The position numbers and the translations under genes were made by a program. Of a DNA stretch of 64,000 bases, positions 1 to 13,703 are shown in pieces. The stretch is taken from NCBI GenBank assembly GCA_963693085.1, contig OY856411.1:65752001-65816000 (forward strand), read 5' to 3'. The stretch comes from Alisma plantago-aquatica (lineage: Eukaryota > Streptophyta > Magnoliopsida > Alismatales > Alismataceae). Under the pieces are notes generated by a model. That model was not told where the DNA came from and did not search any database. It was given only the letters and a program-made list of their open reading frames with translations. How positions within the stretch are numbered: the stretch's first letter is position 1; the number at the start of each line of letters is the position of its first letter.

Positions 1-150
1 GATACCTCACCACGATCGTGGTATCACACCACGGTTGTGGCACAACGCCATCCACTCACCAACCACGCCCGTGCAAGGCGGCACGACAGTGGTACCGCAA
101 CATCACCACGACCGTGGTGCCTAACCACGGCCGTGGTGCGTCATCTTCAA
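1..150. repeat. Array of CCACG-N4-CGTGG palindromes
   Basis: About four copies of a near-palindromic motif of the type ACCACGACCGTGGT occur within 140 bases (around 9-22, 29-42, 105-120 and 123-138), with variants ACCACGATCGTGGT, ACCACGGTTGTGGC and ACCACGGCCGTGGT. Each could form a short hairpin or act as a symmetric protein site. This motif differs from the ACCGTTTGG motif that starts around 380. It looks like the U3 motif arrays seen in other LTRs of this window. Confidence 0.7.
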
Positions 151-359
151 CCTCCGACCAGCACCTATTTCCAGCTCCTGTACGAGATCGATCGGAGGTG
201 TTTCACTTATCAAATAAGGTCGCCCCGAGGCCGCCGCATCTACAGAAGAAGGCCGGAGATCTTTTGATAGTTTGGAGAGCTACTAAATCGATTTACCAAG
301 CTGGCCCTCTGCTGATCGTTTGTGGAGTTTTAGCTCGATTCTGATCCTAGATCGAATGG

Positions 360-640
360 ATTCTACTTGAAGACCGTTTAGAGGTGATCCACAGACCGCT
401 TGATACCAAGACCGTTTGTAGAAACCGCATGAGAAATTACACTCCACATACCGTTTGCTCAACTCTGTCTCAGGAAGACCATTTGGTTGGAAGCGTTGAC
501 CGTTTGATTTCATACGGTTTCCAAACCGTTTGCTACTGATCAGTCCAAACCGTTTGACACCAAACGATCTCCAGACCATTTGGCCTAAACTAAATGAAAC
601 TGTTTGGTTTCTTTTATTCCAAGATCGTTTGGGGTCAGTC
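360..640. repeat. U3 array of AGACCGTTTGG-type motifs
   Basis: Roughly a dozen copies of (A)GACCGTTTG or its complement, with degenerate copies, lie between 368 and 635, immediately upstream of the TATA box at 647. Element C carries the same kind of array upstream of its LTR TATA box and again upstream of its third reading region. This marks a family-level promoter architecture, not a random low-complexity run. Confidence 0.7.
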
Positions 641-646
641 CTGGGC

Positions 647-660
647 TTATAAATAGGACC
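647..660 (+). promoter_or_regulatory. LTR TATA box
   Basis: TTATAAATAGGACC lies directly downstream of the motif array and about 350 bases upstream of the shared leader phrase. The context and wording match the TATA boxes of element C's LTRs (TATAAATAAGACCC). Inferred start of R/transcription is about 25-30 bases downstream. Confidence 0.6.
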
Positions 661-1897
661 CCAAGGATCCTCATTTGGACATCGGTCCCGGGACACCGGC
701 AGGCTGCCTGTATAAAGATCCGATCCGAAACCAGTCCAGTCCGGGCCAGTTTCATTCCACCTACTGCCCGTGTTGCAACCAAGGAGGCTGAGGAGAGAAG
801 GAAGACGGAGTGAGGGAGACTGTCCGGTCTGTCTTGGCATCTCCCGTTTGCAACTAGATCTGCCCCGACACGACGTAGAAGGCCATATTTTCTTCACCGA
901 GCTGCGACTACATTCTACACCGAGTTCATGGTGGATTTCTCTCTCTTTCTCATTCTTCTTGTTTCTCGCATCATGAGCGAGTAGTACATTTTCGCTGGGG
1001 TGCGGGGACTAGCCCCGCTACCCATGCAACATGTTATTTTGTTAAACTTTCCAAGGCAATGTATATAACTCTTCATTTCGTTGTTAGTCTTTATGCTCGT
1101 AGTTTTATTAATTGTTTGCTTTCATCTTGGTTCTTCATATGTTATGAGAACTTCTCTACGTAGGATTGGATGTCGTTTAACAAAGTTGACTCCCAAACTA
1201 GAAATAGAATGGGATTCCTTGAGGTCGTAAGTGTATGATCTGCGAGGGGACGAGCCATCTAGCCTTCGGCGACGCTTCTGTGAACCTAACGCCCTTACAG
1301 GGGGTTCACAGCCTTAGTTGGATTTTGTATCTTCTTGTTAATCATCAATCTTTGCTCATATATTAATCTTCTTCTTGCTTATCGATTAATGCGGTTGACT
1401 CCCAAACTAGAAATAGAGTGGGATTTCTTCAAAGCTGTAAGTAAAGTGATCCTATTGGTGAGGAGACATCTGAAGCCTATGGTGATGCTTATGCGAACCT
1501 AACGCCCTCACGGGGGGTTTTGCAGCAGCTCTATTTGGATTGTTATTACTTGCCCGATTTTTTTGCGATTGAATGTGTTGTGTGTGTAGTGGTGGTGAAA
1601 CCCGATACCATCCCAACGATTTCATATCATTGATCTAAACCCAACTTTAATTTAGCTTTTATTTTCTTGCTTTTAGTTTAAGTAACCTCAAATCAACCAA
1701 TCGTTTTAAATATTAGTCTTAATTCAAATTAGACTAGATTGACTAGATTCTTAAAAACTTTGTCCTTTGGGTTCGATCCTAAGCTATATTGCAATTGACC
1801 CGTCCGCTTGTGGGTGGTGATATTGCACATTAATTTTGGTAAAAACTCGGGGATTTCAACCTCGGGTGAGTTTGTTTGTGCAATTCTAGCCACATCA

Positions 1898-2218
1898 AAA
1901 ATCTCGAGTTATCTCAAGTTACATCAAGAAAAAGGAGGTAGGGAATCGGTGCGCAGACCGAGATGCAAGCAACAACAATCAACCATGCACAGATAGGTTT
2001 TATTGGCCATAACTACGCTATACATCCACCACAAAACTCGTTTAAGGGCGACACGTATCGAGTGCATTCATATTACATATCATATATGTATATTGGCACT
2101 TGTGGATTTAGGATTGGACATGCATAAAGCCAATTTTATTCACATCGTATGCAATAAATAAAGGTGACAAACCAAAATCAATCACATCGATAATACTAAA
2201 GTATAGAGTAGTTGACGT
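1898..2218 (-). other. Leader remnant of a minus-strand copia element
   Basis: This stretch lies 3' (in minus orientation) of the primer site at 2219-2231 and is the expected untranslated leader. No gag coding is recognisable before the junction with the Athila-type LTR at 1897, so the body of that copia element is either cut off here or continues outside the window. Confidence 0.4.
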
Positions 2219-2231
2219 GGCTCTCATACCA
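2219..2231 (-). promoter_or_regulatory. tRNA-Met(i) primer-binding site of a copia element
   Basis: On the minus strand the sequence reads TGGTATGAGAGCC, one base off the usual copia primer site TGGTATCAGAGCC that pairs with initiator tRNA-Met. It sits two bases from the end of the adjacent LTR, as expected. Confidence 0.75.
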
Positions 2232-2232
2232 C

Positions 2233-4477
2233 TATTGGGTTTTAAGGGGAGGCAGAGAAGGAAGCGGAAACAAAAATTTTCTTCTCCCCAAACCCAGAAC
2301 CAAGGAATCGCGTCAACGTCTATATAATAGGAAGGATGGTTTGTGGAATCATACCTTGTCCCGAGGCTTGCTCGACGACAATACCTCGCGTCTTGCACGG
2401 TCTTCACCTACGGTCTTAGACGGTGTCTATGCAGCTCCTGGTCGCACCGGGACTAACGACTCCTGGTCTCACTGGGACTGTCAGGATTGACAGATGTCCT
2501 CCGAGCGGCAGAAGTCTCCCACCTCTGAAGGAGTCCACACAGACCACCTGGAACTCCGATCTCCTTGTCCCACAAGGAATCAGAAGGAGTCGCACCCTCC
2601 TATCAGCATACTAGTCACGGACACACTCTACTGCCACCAGTCGTTTTTCTGTAGTTGTCTTTCCCTTGCTGTGCCTCCCTTTATCGGGTAGCATTCGGTC
2701 GGGCTCTCTCGGTTACCAAAACTAGAGAGAACGACAACTTTACAGAACAACTGGTGTTCTGAGTTGTGTTCTGAGAAGTCCCCAATACCCCTATATATAG
2801 GAGGGTCATGGGATAGGGTTCTCTATCCCGGGCAATGCGGGAATAAAGCAGGAGTAGAAGGGTTTGAGATTTTCCACAAAAACAACCAAACGCGCAACCT
2901 GAACCGATCGTTTCATTTCTAAAATGGTCGTTTGGGGACCTGATCCGATCGGATCACACCTGAACCGATTGTTTGGGACACCTGAAACAGTCAGTTCACT
3001 TCTGAACCGGTCGGTTCACCGCCCTGATCAGTTCCTGATTGACTTTTCCTCTTTTTTTTTGAATTGATACAAATACCAATCCTTGTTCCAATCAAATTGG
3101 ACAAGTGAAATGAAAAGATATTTCTCACCAATCTTACTTTCCCAACTCGCTCGTTTGGACTAGTTGAGCCAATCCGTTCAACCCTTGAATCGGTCATTTC
3201 ACCCTGTCCAGAGCCGATCGACTCACAACCAGAGCCGATCGGTTCACCAAGCTGAGCCGATTGGTTCATCACATGGGCTGATCGGTTGGGAGTGCAGAGT
3301 GTGCAGAATCAGTCAATTGCAGTTTCAATCAATCTGATACTCTAATCAATTGGTCCAACAACTTGAACACTATGATACTGAGCTATCAATTGATTGAGTG
3401 TTTAATTAAACTACTAAACTCCTTTAGTAATCAATCTAAACATTGTTTGTGGACAAACTCCTCTTCTAGGTTAAATCCTATGTGTGAGACCCTAAAAGTC
3501 CATTTCACGTTGACAGTGAAAGTCCATAACACTTATGACTTCAAAAGCAAAGAGCGGTGCCTAGTCACACATCACTGCTACCAAAGTGAAATAGAAAGTT
3601 GGAGAACAACTTTCAATCCTACAATTTGTGAATGGTGTTATAGTGAATGTATAATTAGTTTGTCACTGACATCCCGAATGAACTCGAGGCATGGAACAGT
3701 CATCCTGTCAACGTTCATTCATTTTCTTGATCTCAGAGTAGATTGGAGGAGATATGTATGATATAAATATCACATATTGATTCACACATGCGTGCACACG
3801 CCTATCTCAATCCTACTCATCAAGTGGCCTTAGATATCAAACTCCCTCAGGAGGGACAAATTCCATATCTAACACTCACCCCTCAAAATCCCCATGTGTC
3901 AAAGCCACCCAATCATCACTTTTATAGTAACCCATGTTTCAGGACTGCGTTTGATGATGTCAAAGTGTACCCAACGACATGTGTTATGTGCAGTGATTTC
4001 AGGTCAAAGAATCACACTCACCACCATGACTGTGAGAACTAACTGTGACTACCATGTCATGGTTCCATGTGTCAAACTCACGGTGGGTCTTTTCGGTACA
4101 CTTGTTCTCTAACAAGTACCTATGTGTTTGGTTTGATATCTCTATATCATGACTAATGAGATTCTGTCATCAACCAACACCACAATCTAGTCTTGTGTGT
4201 CATTGTTGTCTATCTACCTTCCACAATGACATCCGACTAGGGACATAATAAGAATGTACAATCTGTTAACATCCGTATGATCTCATCGTCTAGGTCCTCA
4301 ACCTTAAAGCATACATCATTGCGTACTGTCATTCTCTAGACATTGAATCTGTTCTATCATTATCTCATATGACTGAACCAGAAAGAATTGGAAGCTTGCC
4401 TTTGATATTTATCAAATCAATCTTAATGTATCCCACCAATCATCACATGATTGGCTCTCAGGGCATACATACCAACA
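2233..4477 (-). mobile_element. Copia 5' LTR (about 2.2 kb)
   Basis: Read on the minus strand, the LTR begins at 4477 with TGTTGGTATGTATGCCC and ends next to the primer site at 2219-2231, its final CA mutated to TA. A TATA box (CTATATATAG, about 2791-2800) lies downstream of an array of GAACCGATCGGTTC-like motifs. The right edge is called from the TGTTGG start; an alternative start TGTTAGATATGG at about 3875 would give a 1.6-kb LTR. Small ORFs within are treated as chance. No second LTR copy is visible in the window. Confidence 0.6.
2890..3290. repeat. U3 array of GAACCGATCGGTTCA-type motifs
   Basis: About ten variants of a near-palindrome centred on CCGATCGG (for example CTGAACCGGTCGGTTCA, GAGCCGATCGGTTCA, CTGATCGGTT) are spread over 400 bases, with mutated copies between. 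In minus orientation they sit upstream of the LTR TATA box at 2791-2800, the same placement as the unrelated motif arrays in the Athila LTRs. Confidence 0.65.
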
Positions 4478-6734
4478 GGTTCACCTTACCTAAAAACCCA
4501 AGACCAACTTGGCATGTGTGTGGTCCACTATTCTCTTTTATAGTCAATTGAATAAGTGTTCATAAACCATCCCATATGATAAGTGTTGGTCCCAACTTAG
4601 AAGCAAGAAATGTGGAACTAGTGAGTCCCTTCTCTACACACCTCAAACAACATACATACTACAAATTCCTACAACTAATAGACTTTTAGGTTCTATATCT
4701 AACCGATACCCACATATCTATTAGTAAAGTGCTCTTGAATTGATATCATATTATGTTATTCTATAATGGCACCTTCGAGTTAGAACCATTTCCTAAGTTA
4801 TTTCAAATTAATCTCTCAGGAAGTAGGTGAAAATATTTCTTGAATTATATCCTTGGTTGTAAGGTATCTAGTGATGGCTACATAATCAAGGATATGGAAA
4901 TGATTTGTAAGGTTTATGCAATAATATGCATGCATTATTATCCTATGTCACCAAATTTAGGGAATACCCAATTATCCTATTGTGGTGTGTGACTCAGTGA
5001 TTTAGTTTCACATCTCCTAGGATGTAAAACCAACATATTATTCAAAGAATGGATCCCAAACAGAGAATTGTTATCCTACTTTCATGGAGTCCATAACATG
5101 TTTCCTAGAGATATACACATGGATAATAAGAATTAAATTTAGGTTTATGTATTGTCAATTCACCTCTTAGTTTGTTATTACCACATTGAACCTAATTTGT
5201 AGGATCTCCACTCAGTTATGTTGTATAGCTACTATTTGTGATGTTTTCAATTTCTATCCCATCCTTTACCTAGATTTATACATTAGGGATATATAAAGTA
5301 CCTTCATGAAATGTTTTGTTTTATGATATTTATTACCAATGTAATCAACTAAAATAATGCCTTTAAACACAAGCTTATTAACAAACTTTCATTACACTTG
5401 GATTTTTTTTAATCATTCATTGTACTTTGAACTCCTTAACTTAGAATTTTTTTCATGCCATGACAATGATTTTAGATGATTGGAAGATGCTTCTTTACCA
5501 TATGTAAGATTGACATAAGTAACTTTAACCATTCTTCTTCTATACTAATTTTATCTAAAGTGCACAACTCATCATCAAAGGTGGACCTAGACAAGATTGT
5601 TTATTTCTTAGACTTCAAAGTGGAAATACCATCACCTACAATAAACACATATCAAGATGCCCCATTACTCCCATACTTTTTATTTATCCACCCTACATCA
5701 CTAAATACTTTAAGAAATGGAGGAAATTCTCCATAATGCAAACAAAAATAATATGTTTCTGTTATATAATAAAGTACCCTATCTAGAAATTCTCAAAGGG
5801 TTCTAATTAGACAATTTGTGTATCTACTTAACATGCACACACCAACACAATGCCTAGTCGTGTAGAATTCATCTAATACATTAAACTTTCAATAATATAA
5901 GAGTATTTTACTTGAGACACAAAAGTACCACTATTATAGAACAAAAGCTTTAGAAGTATCATATGGAGGTTTGATAGGTCTACAAGATGTATACTTAAGA
6001 GAACTCTAAGGTACATAAGAATGCTATTAGTGGACATCAGTAAAAAAAGATCACATGGTCTTTGAACTGAAATAACGGCCAAAGTTCCTCAAAATCCTCA
6101 ATGAAATGATAATGAATGCATTTACAATACATTTAAGTTATAGCATTATTATTCATCTTACATTACTTATATTCTTGGTAACAATTATATTTGCATATTG
6201 TGTTGAACGATTTTTCCTCCATAAATATCCAATTTTTTTCATGTTTTCTACATGCATGGAATACAAACTTGAACATCACAGGGGTTATGTACCCTATATT
6301 TGAACTATAATTTTTTACTCTAGAATAACTAATGAATTAAGAGATTTTTTAAATGGATGCATCAAAAACTCAATCTATGATATTCATTATTACTATAATG
6401 GATAAAGCAATACTAAATTCTCCATGTGTAATGTTAATGGTATTTGGGCCTCATCTGAGATGAAATTTTTTGTCTATGTTATATCACATGAAATGGAGAT
6501 TGATTTCCATATGGAAATAGGAAACGGGGGAAATCATTAAAATAAGTGCAAGAATGCTCAAATGCAAGAAAACATAATCAATTTAATCACATATGTTTCG
6601 TTGTTCACAATTTTTTGTAACATGTCTTACATTGGGTATCTAGATGAGTCTTAAGAGATAACAACACGGTTAACACATATTCTGATTATTAAAGTCATCT
6701 TTATTAAAAGGTACCTTTTAGATATTTCTATGGG
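4478..6734. other. AT-rich intergenic DNA, nothing recognised
   Basis: The open frames here (for example 5476-5736 and 6106-6303) are short, low in complexity and lack recognisable domains. No LTR ends, inverted termini or RNA genes were seen. Confidence 0.5.
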
Positions 6735-7095
6735 GTTGCTGATGGGGTATAGAAGGAACATGGTTAAGGTAGATAATGCTTTTTTAGCCTTTCTATCATA
6801 AAGGAAGGTGCGCAAGTCGAAATGAGGTGATGAAAGAACAATATGGTAAGGGTAGATTTGACATATATTTTGTTTTATTAAGTGTGTATAAAAGTTATAT
6901 GATCTATAATGGCTAGGGTTTTCGATGTTGGATCAAATATAATGGTCGATTTTGAAATGACCTCTAAGTAGGTACATTCCAACACACATATATAAGCCAA
7001 ATTGTGTCAACAAGAAAGAGAATGTTGAAATTAGCATGTGACATTGAAAGTGTTAGCTTGGAATTTTGTCCATAATTTTGAGATAATTTACATTA
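6735..7095. repeat. Dispersed repeat, left-flank copy
   Basis: Begins GTTGCTGATGGGGTATAGAAG and runs to GAATTTTGTCCATAATTTTGAG. The same order of phrases (GGTTAAGGTAGAT, GTAATTTTGAC or GTAGATTTGAC, GAGAATGTTGA.AT, AATTTTGTC) occurs in the same orientation at about 61497-61846. No coding potential or terminal repeats were found. The identity of the repeat is unknown. Confidence 0.55.
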
Positions 7096-8340
7096 TAGCA
7101 GACAATATATTCCGAGCAAGTTAAAGCTAGAGTTTCAACAAAAAAGTCAAGAAAATCATATTATTCTTATTAGAGTGTCTCTAAGCATTGTCACAAAAAT
7201 TTCATTTAACAAAGAGAATAACACATATGGGACATTAAATGCATAACATACTACGCCATATAAGATTTGATGTGAAAATAAAGGAACAAACCTCTCAAAA
7301 TAAGGAACAACCCAATCACAAAATCTCACATTGAATAATTTGTAAAGGAGAAAATATTTTATATGATATATCCTGTCATCAAATGAGTAGCAGACAAGGT
7401 CTTCTGTGTGAGGTCCTTGAATGGAAGTGAATAGATCCATTAGCATAAGTTGTAACCCTAGTCACATACGATCAATTGCATTAAACAAGTGGTCACAACA
7501 AAACTAGTTAAAATTCTACATGTTAGTGGATAATAGATTTTGTTTCCTATGCTCTAGATATGTTTTATGACAAGACTTTTGTGATGAACAGAGAACAAGG
7601 ATGGCTCTTTTTTCGTCAATCACTCCTTCATGCTCAAAAGTAGTGCCATATCACTACTAAATTGTGCATTGTTTTCTTGTTGTAATGTTAATTATTTTCT
7701 TGTTGTAATATTAATCTAGTTTGTAGACACATGGAGGTCCTTGGTTAAACCTATCAACAAAAGGTAAGAATAAGTGACCTTCATATTCAAGGACCATGGA
7801 GTATTCAGGTTGATATTGTAACAACTTAATTTTCTAAAACATGCGTACTACTATTAGAAGAGAAATTCTCAAGAGGGATGTCACAATCATAATGATCATC
7901 TCCTAAAAGTAAATTTCAATTCAACCAATGTACTATAAAACAACAATTCTTATACTCAGGGTCCCCATATTGTTGTCATAACTTGAAAATTTTGTATACC
8001 AATTTTTTCATGATAGTTGGCAACCCACCACTTTTAGACTCCTAGATTTCTCCTCTAGGTATAAGTTCCTTTCATAAGCTCCTTTATCCTTCTCTACTAT
8101 AGACATCATGTCCCCTACCATGCAAAGAAAAAAAAGTATTAGAATAAGTGGCATGAAGTAACATTATATGAACTCAAAAATGAAATATATGTTTGACAAA
8201 ATGTGAACTAACAATTATAGACATTGAGTTCTATTTGTATGATTGATCTTCACCTAGATTATGCACCCAAGTACTCATTGCTCACATATAGTTTATAAAT
8301 ATTGTGCCTATTGTAAAGTAAAATAAGGTTGCATGATATA
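7096..8340. other. AT-rich intergenic DNA, nothing recognised
   Basis: No convincing coding or mobile-element ends. The 96-residue minus-strand frame at 7156-7446 has no recognised domain and no homologous partner in the window. Confidence 0.45.
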
Positions 8341-8487
8341 TTTAATAAGAGAAACCCCTCCTATATATATGATAAGGGGGAAGGATACAAATTTTAGACT
8401 AAACCCTAATGGGTCAACACAAACTTGTCCCCATATACATGTAGACTCAAATAACTTAATTAACAAAATTGACCAAACTCTCTAACA
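8341..8487 (-). mobile_element. Copia-like LTR fragment, copy 1
   Basis: On the minus strand this begins TGTTAGAGAGTTTGGTC at 8487, preceded by a G-run (TTTCGGGGG) that looks like a polypurine tract. The phrases ACCCTAAT, TCAAATAACTTA and AACC/AACAAATT recur in the same order at 11440-11592. The two may be the LTRs of a small or decayed element of about 3.2 kb whose interior now holds the foldback element. The other end of this LTR is not resolved. Confidence 0.35.
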
Positions 8488-9226
8488 CCCCCGAAAGATA
8501 AATCTTGGGAAATCCCCAAGTCATCTTGCAAACAAAGACATAGATTAAACAAAATAAGTATAACTAAAGATAAGACAAGCCAATACAAGAATATTTACCT
8601 CCTCAAGATTAAAATAAAGCACACATCACAAAAATACTACCCCTCAACTAGATTACACACAACAAGTATGCAATCATGTCAAATATGAAGCATGTCACAA
8701 GTCGTAGGTTCATGTTGCAAACAACTAACAACAACTTCCTATTTAAAAGGATGTGGTATTTAGAGTAGAGTAAATAGCAACAAGATGGTAACAAAGTCTG
8801 CATCACATTTTCTATCTGCTAGTGGACAGTTGTAAAGTCGATAGGGTGTTGGTTCACAGTTCTCAGAGAGGGTTGGCCACAATAGCAAAGTTGAGGTGAA
8901 AAAAAGCATAGAAAGTAAAGAGTCAACATGCACAAGGGAATGGATGATCTACAGAGTGTTGACACACAATAGCAAAAAGTCAATGGGGGAAAGGCACAAA
9001 CAATGTCATCATAAAAAGTAAACATAGGAAACAAGTAAAAGTAGAGATGACATAGCCCGAGAAAAGACCATAAACTAAAATAAGTAAGAATTAGATATGA
9101 AGCTCCATATAGTAAGCTCTCCAAGAAGCATGCATAGATAAAGACTCCAAGATGTAAATGTCAATAGTAGAATTCCACAACCACTTCAAAATTTAGATCC
9201 ACACACAAATAATATAATAGGGTCAA
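8488..9226. other. Possible internal region of a decayed copia-like element
   Basis: AT-rich with no recognisable gag or pol. The 101-residue minus-strand frame at 8819-9124 is Cys/Leu/Phe-rich and has no recognised domain; I regard it as chance. Confidence 0.3.
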
Positions 9227-9533
9227 TCTTTAATACCCACGTGGGTAGCCTAGAATTCTCTACCTGTGCCTCCCAAAAAGTAACTATTTGTTAAAAAAAT
9301 AACTCACTGGGCAAAAAAGTAACTATATTGACCAAAAAGTAACTATAAGACTCAATAACTAAAACCACGTAAAATACACATCAAAGAATGTAGTTGTATA
9401 TTTGTTACCGTTGTTACAAATGTAACTGTTTAAACATGAAAAGTAATAGTTTGCAAGGTAAAGTAACTCTCTACATGTGTAATGTAAGAAACTCCAAAAA
9501 AAGTAACCAAATGTGGAGCGGGTCGCTACCCGC

Positions 9534-9558
9534 TACACACACACACACACACACACAC

Positions 9559-9627
<69 letters not shown>
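9534..9627. repeat. Compound microsatellite (CA)n(TA)n(GA)n
   Basis: Runs of CA (about 9534-9559), AT (9561-9598) and AG (9599-9627) in direct succession. All small ORFs here are translations of the repeat and are not genes. Confidence 0.95.
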
Positions 9628-10543
<916 letters not shown>

Positions 10544-10924
10544 TCTCTCTCTCTCTATATATATATATATGTGTGTGTGTGTGTTCATTTAATGCTCACA
10601 CGGGTAGCTACCCGCTCCTATTTTGGTTACTTTTTTTTGGAGTTTCTTACTTTTGACATGTAGAGGGTTACTTTACCATAAAACTATTACTTTTCATGTA
10701 TAAACAGTTACATTTGTACCAACTATAACAAATATACAACTACATATTTATTCTAGAATTTTTTATGTGTATTTTACATGATTTTACTTTTTGAGTCGAA
10801 TAGTTACTTTTTGTTGATTCAGTTAGTTTTCTGACCAAATAGTTATTTTTGGGAGGAACAGGTAGAGAATTCTAGGCTACCTGCATGGGTCTCAAAGATA
10901 AACCCATATATATGATTCACTATA

Positions 10925-11150
10925 TGCTTGGGTAGCTAATATTAGTTACCCATGCATCTATTTACTATGTAAACTGCTGTCATAAATATCATTTTTACTA
11001 AGAGGGAGAATAAAAATTTCATGTTGTATTTACAAAATGAGTTTTTGTATTACAATTTTGTTTGTCTCAATACAATTAGTCGCCTTCCTATTACAAAACA
11101 AATTCGCATGTAACAAAAATTAGTTACCCGTGCTAGTACCCATATATATG
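10925..11150. mobile_element. Small inverted-repeat element (tentative)
   Basis: GGGTAGCTAATATTAGTTACCC near the left end faces GTTACCCGTGCTAGTACCC at the right end, giving short inverted termini around about 180 bases of AT-rich DNA. The termini resemble the GGGTAGCTACCC core of the foldback arms just to the left, so it may be a related miniature element. Confidence 0.35.
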
Positions 11151-11151
11151 T

Positions 11152-11184
<33 letters not shown>

Positions 11185-11185
11185 C

Positions 11186-11232
<47 letters not shown>
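11151..11232. repeat. Microsatellite (CA)n(TA)n
   Basis: CA run from about 11152 followed by interrupted TA repeats to 11232. Confidence 0.95.
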
Positions 11233-11234
<2 letters not shown>

Positions 11235-11439
11235 CAAAAGATCCTCATAGGTAGAAGAATAATTAAAATTTTCTATCTTCATCTCATCTCTCCTCTATTT
11301 ATTCCCTAACACCAACCATGGAGTGAACCAAAATTGGTTGAGATGTAAAGTTAAATATCCAAGAAATAGAGGAGCGTAACCGATAATGCAAGTTGATGTG
11401 CTTTGTGACCTGTTAGACAGATTTGTCTAACCCTGTGAT

Positions 11440-11592
11440 CAATGTTTGATAAGAGGAATCACCTCCCATATATAGGAGAAGGGGAAGCATACACACTTTA
11501 CACTTAACCCTAATGTGGCAAGACACAATTAGGACCATATATTGATAGATTCAAATAACTTACTTAACCAAATTAACTAGGACCCTCTCATA
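11440..11592 (-). mobile_element. Copia-like LTR fragment, copy 2
   Basis: Homologous by eye to 8341-8487 in the same orientation: GATAAGAG, CTCC.ATATATAG, AACCCTAAT, GATTCAAATAACTTA and AACCAAATT occur in the same order. The start at 11592 reads TATGAGAGGG where copy 1 has TGTTAGAGAG, so it is more decayed. Confidence 0.35.
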
Positions 11593-12214
11593 GTGCCAAA
11601 AGGAAGATAGCTTGGAAGGAACAATATGAATCAACCATCTTTATCTTAACATATATCTTGATCATAATACTTAAAGCATCAAATAGTAATTAGATATGAA
11701 CATGTCATGGTCATGATCATAGATGGGAATAATATACTAGAAGATCATAATCTGATTCATAGTCACACATCTTACAAGTATTCATTAGAATTGTATTCTT
11801 GATATCATTATAATTCAATTTCATACTATTAAGAGAATTAAAATCCATGATCCCATAATTTATATGAGGGTGAGCATGATCCACTTATCAATGAGAGAAA
11901 AAGTCCTTTAGATTATCATAGGACCGATGGAGACCCTAATATCTTAAAAGTAATATAGATTCCACTAGTATTTATCTTAATTAACATCTAAACCCTAATT
12001 AAGGATCCTTAGAAAAACATAGTTTTACATGATTGAATTAATATCAGAATACCAAAAAATGCTCTTCCTTATCAAAAAATATTTCCAAAACATGTTAATA
12101 CTTTTTTAATTGACCATCCATTTTATTACTGTGAAATTATGAAGAACTGACCAATCAAAATTTAGGAAAAGCCACACAATCACTATTATCCATTGTGTTA
12201 GTGGATGTTACTGA
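11593..12214. other. AT-rich flank of element A, nothing recognised
   Basis: No gene seen. The last five bases before element A are ACTGA; the first five after A are ATTGT, which agree at only three positions, so a target duplication is not supported. Confidence 0.45.
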
Positions 12215-13686
12215 TGTTGACCTAATAGTAATACATTGTCCATATTTTTATGAAGACTTAACCATTCCATTCATACGTATGTAATATGCCTATTTGAGAT
12301 TGATTTCAGGTATTGGGTACATGAAAAGGGTCAATTCAATCAAGCCCTAGCTTGATCAAGTTCAAGTCAAAAGCAGTGAAAATGCACTTTTGTGAAAAAA
12401 TCCCTAAAACCCTTAGGACAATTATGTAACCATTTTTATTTATTCTATGACTTGTAACTAAGATGATACAAAAGTTAGGATCACTTAATTCAGATGTTTA
12501 ATCACTCTAATGATAATTTTTAATAGTCATCATAAAATGCATGTTAGGTAGAGTTTCATCTTTGAAAAACTCGGTCGAGACCCTTGATGAATTTTGGGAA
12601 TTTCCAGGTTCGGCGGAGTTTACCTCAGTATAAACTCGACCGACACCCTGCACATGCAAACTAATTTTAAGCAATTGGTCAAGTTTCATTCTAGTTAAAC
12701 TCGGTCAAAAACTCAAAATTAGCTTGTAAAGAATAGTGCTATCAACCAAGTTACCTTTATGGAAACTCGACCGACTGCACTATATGAAATGTGTATAAAA
12801 AGTGATTCTATCTGTTGGAGTGTTGCAAACATAAAAAACAAATCTATTTCAACTCCCCAAGTGACCATAAATAATTCCTAAGTGCTTCTAGTGACTAGTG
12901 GACACCTCCACTATAAATAAGACTTGTTGGAGTTCATTCCAAGTATGCTCCTTCATGCCGTTCAAGCTCCTAGCTATAGTTGAGTCCATTTTGTCCACCA
13001 GAGCCATGTTCTCTCTCTTGATTACAAATTCAAACATCAATATGCGTGAGATAGGATGTGTTGAGAGAGATACTTAATTGTAATCTTGTGAATCTCTCAA
13101 TCTTCTATTTCCCCAATCCATTTTCTTCAAATAAAGTTGGTGAAGGCTTCTCCAAGTTGAAGGAGAAGGTGAAGGCTAAAGATTCTATAGAAGAGTATGT
13201 AATTTCTTCAAGGCCGAAGACTTGTTGCAAGAAGGGGAGCTCCTTATTGAAGGTATCCATCTCCTTGCAAAATGTATAAGCCCTTGTAGAGGTTGAAAAC
13301 TCTTTCTGGGAGGATCAGTAAGTCCTTGTAAGATTTATTGTCTCCTTTTGGTCCTTAAAAAGGAAGGCTAGGTACCCTTTCCATGTAAGAGAAAGGTCTA
13401 AATGTATGTCTTATAATGAAATATATGTATGCAATGGTTGCAAAATCCTAGAGTTTGACCTCTCTAGGTAGTGGATTGAATTTCTCCTAGTTTGGAGATT
13501 GGAACCACGTCTACATAGCTTGTTTTTGATCTCATTTAATATCTCTCATCCTTGCTATGTATGCTTAGTTGCACATCAAGTTCCATATTTTCAAGAGTTC
13601 TAATGGAAGTAGCTTGAAGGTCTAATGAATCTTGTGTGAGTATTTTTACCTCTATTAACCCCCCTCTAGAACCCTTTGATCCAACA
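12215..13686 (+). mobile_element. Element A 5' LTR
   Basis: TGTTGACC to GATCCAACA, 1472 bp, followed after two bases by the primer site. TATA box ACTATAAATAAGAC at about 12910-12923. Motifs of the type CTCGGTCGAG/CTCGACCGA occur around 12570-12780. It is homologous by eye to the LTR at 58179-59612 (same orientation) and to both LTRs of element B in reverse orientation. Confidence 0.85.
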
Positions 13687-13688
13687 AG

Positions 13689-13701
13689 TGGTATTTGATC
13701 C
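13689..13701 (+). promoter_or_regulatory. Element A primer-binding site
   Basis: TGGTATTTGATCC, a decayed form of the copia initiator-tRNA-Met primer site TGGTATCAGAGCC, two bases downstream of the LTR end. Confidence 0.7.
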
Positions 13702-13703
13702 AC

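Larger units (their letters stand above)
1..1897 (+). mobile_element. Athila-type Gypsy LTR (solo or 3' LTR; left edge uncertain)
   Basis: The organisation matches the LTRs of element C further right: an array of ACCGTTTG-type motifs, a TATA box at about 647-660, a C/T-rich leader, the phrase with 'ggggactagccccgctaccc' near 1000-1022, and an end resembling C's LTR 3' end (GTGCAATTC followed by CATCA at 1897). No tRNA-Asp primer site follows, so this is not a 5' LTR with its internal region still attached; it is either a solo LTR or the 3' LTR of an element lying left of the window. It abuts the leader of a minus-strand copia element and probably inserted there. The left boundary may be outside the window, and the first 350 bases could belong to something else. 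Confidence 0.6.

Noticed and set aside
3860..3880. TGTTAGATATGG start with a PPT-like GAGGGGTGAGT as a possible LTR boundary
   Set aside because: Would imply an LTR flanked by both a primer site and a polypurine tract, i.e. a tandem element; the TGTTGG start at 4477 gives a simpler single LTR. Not fully excluded.
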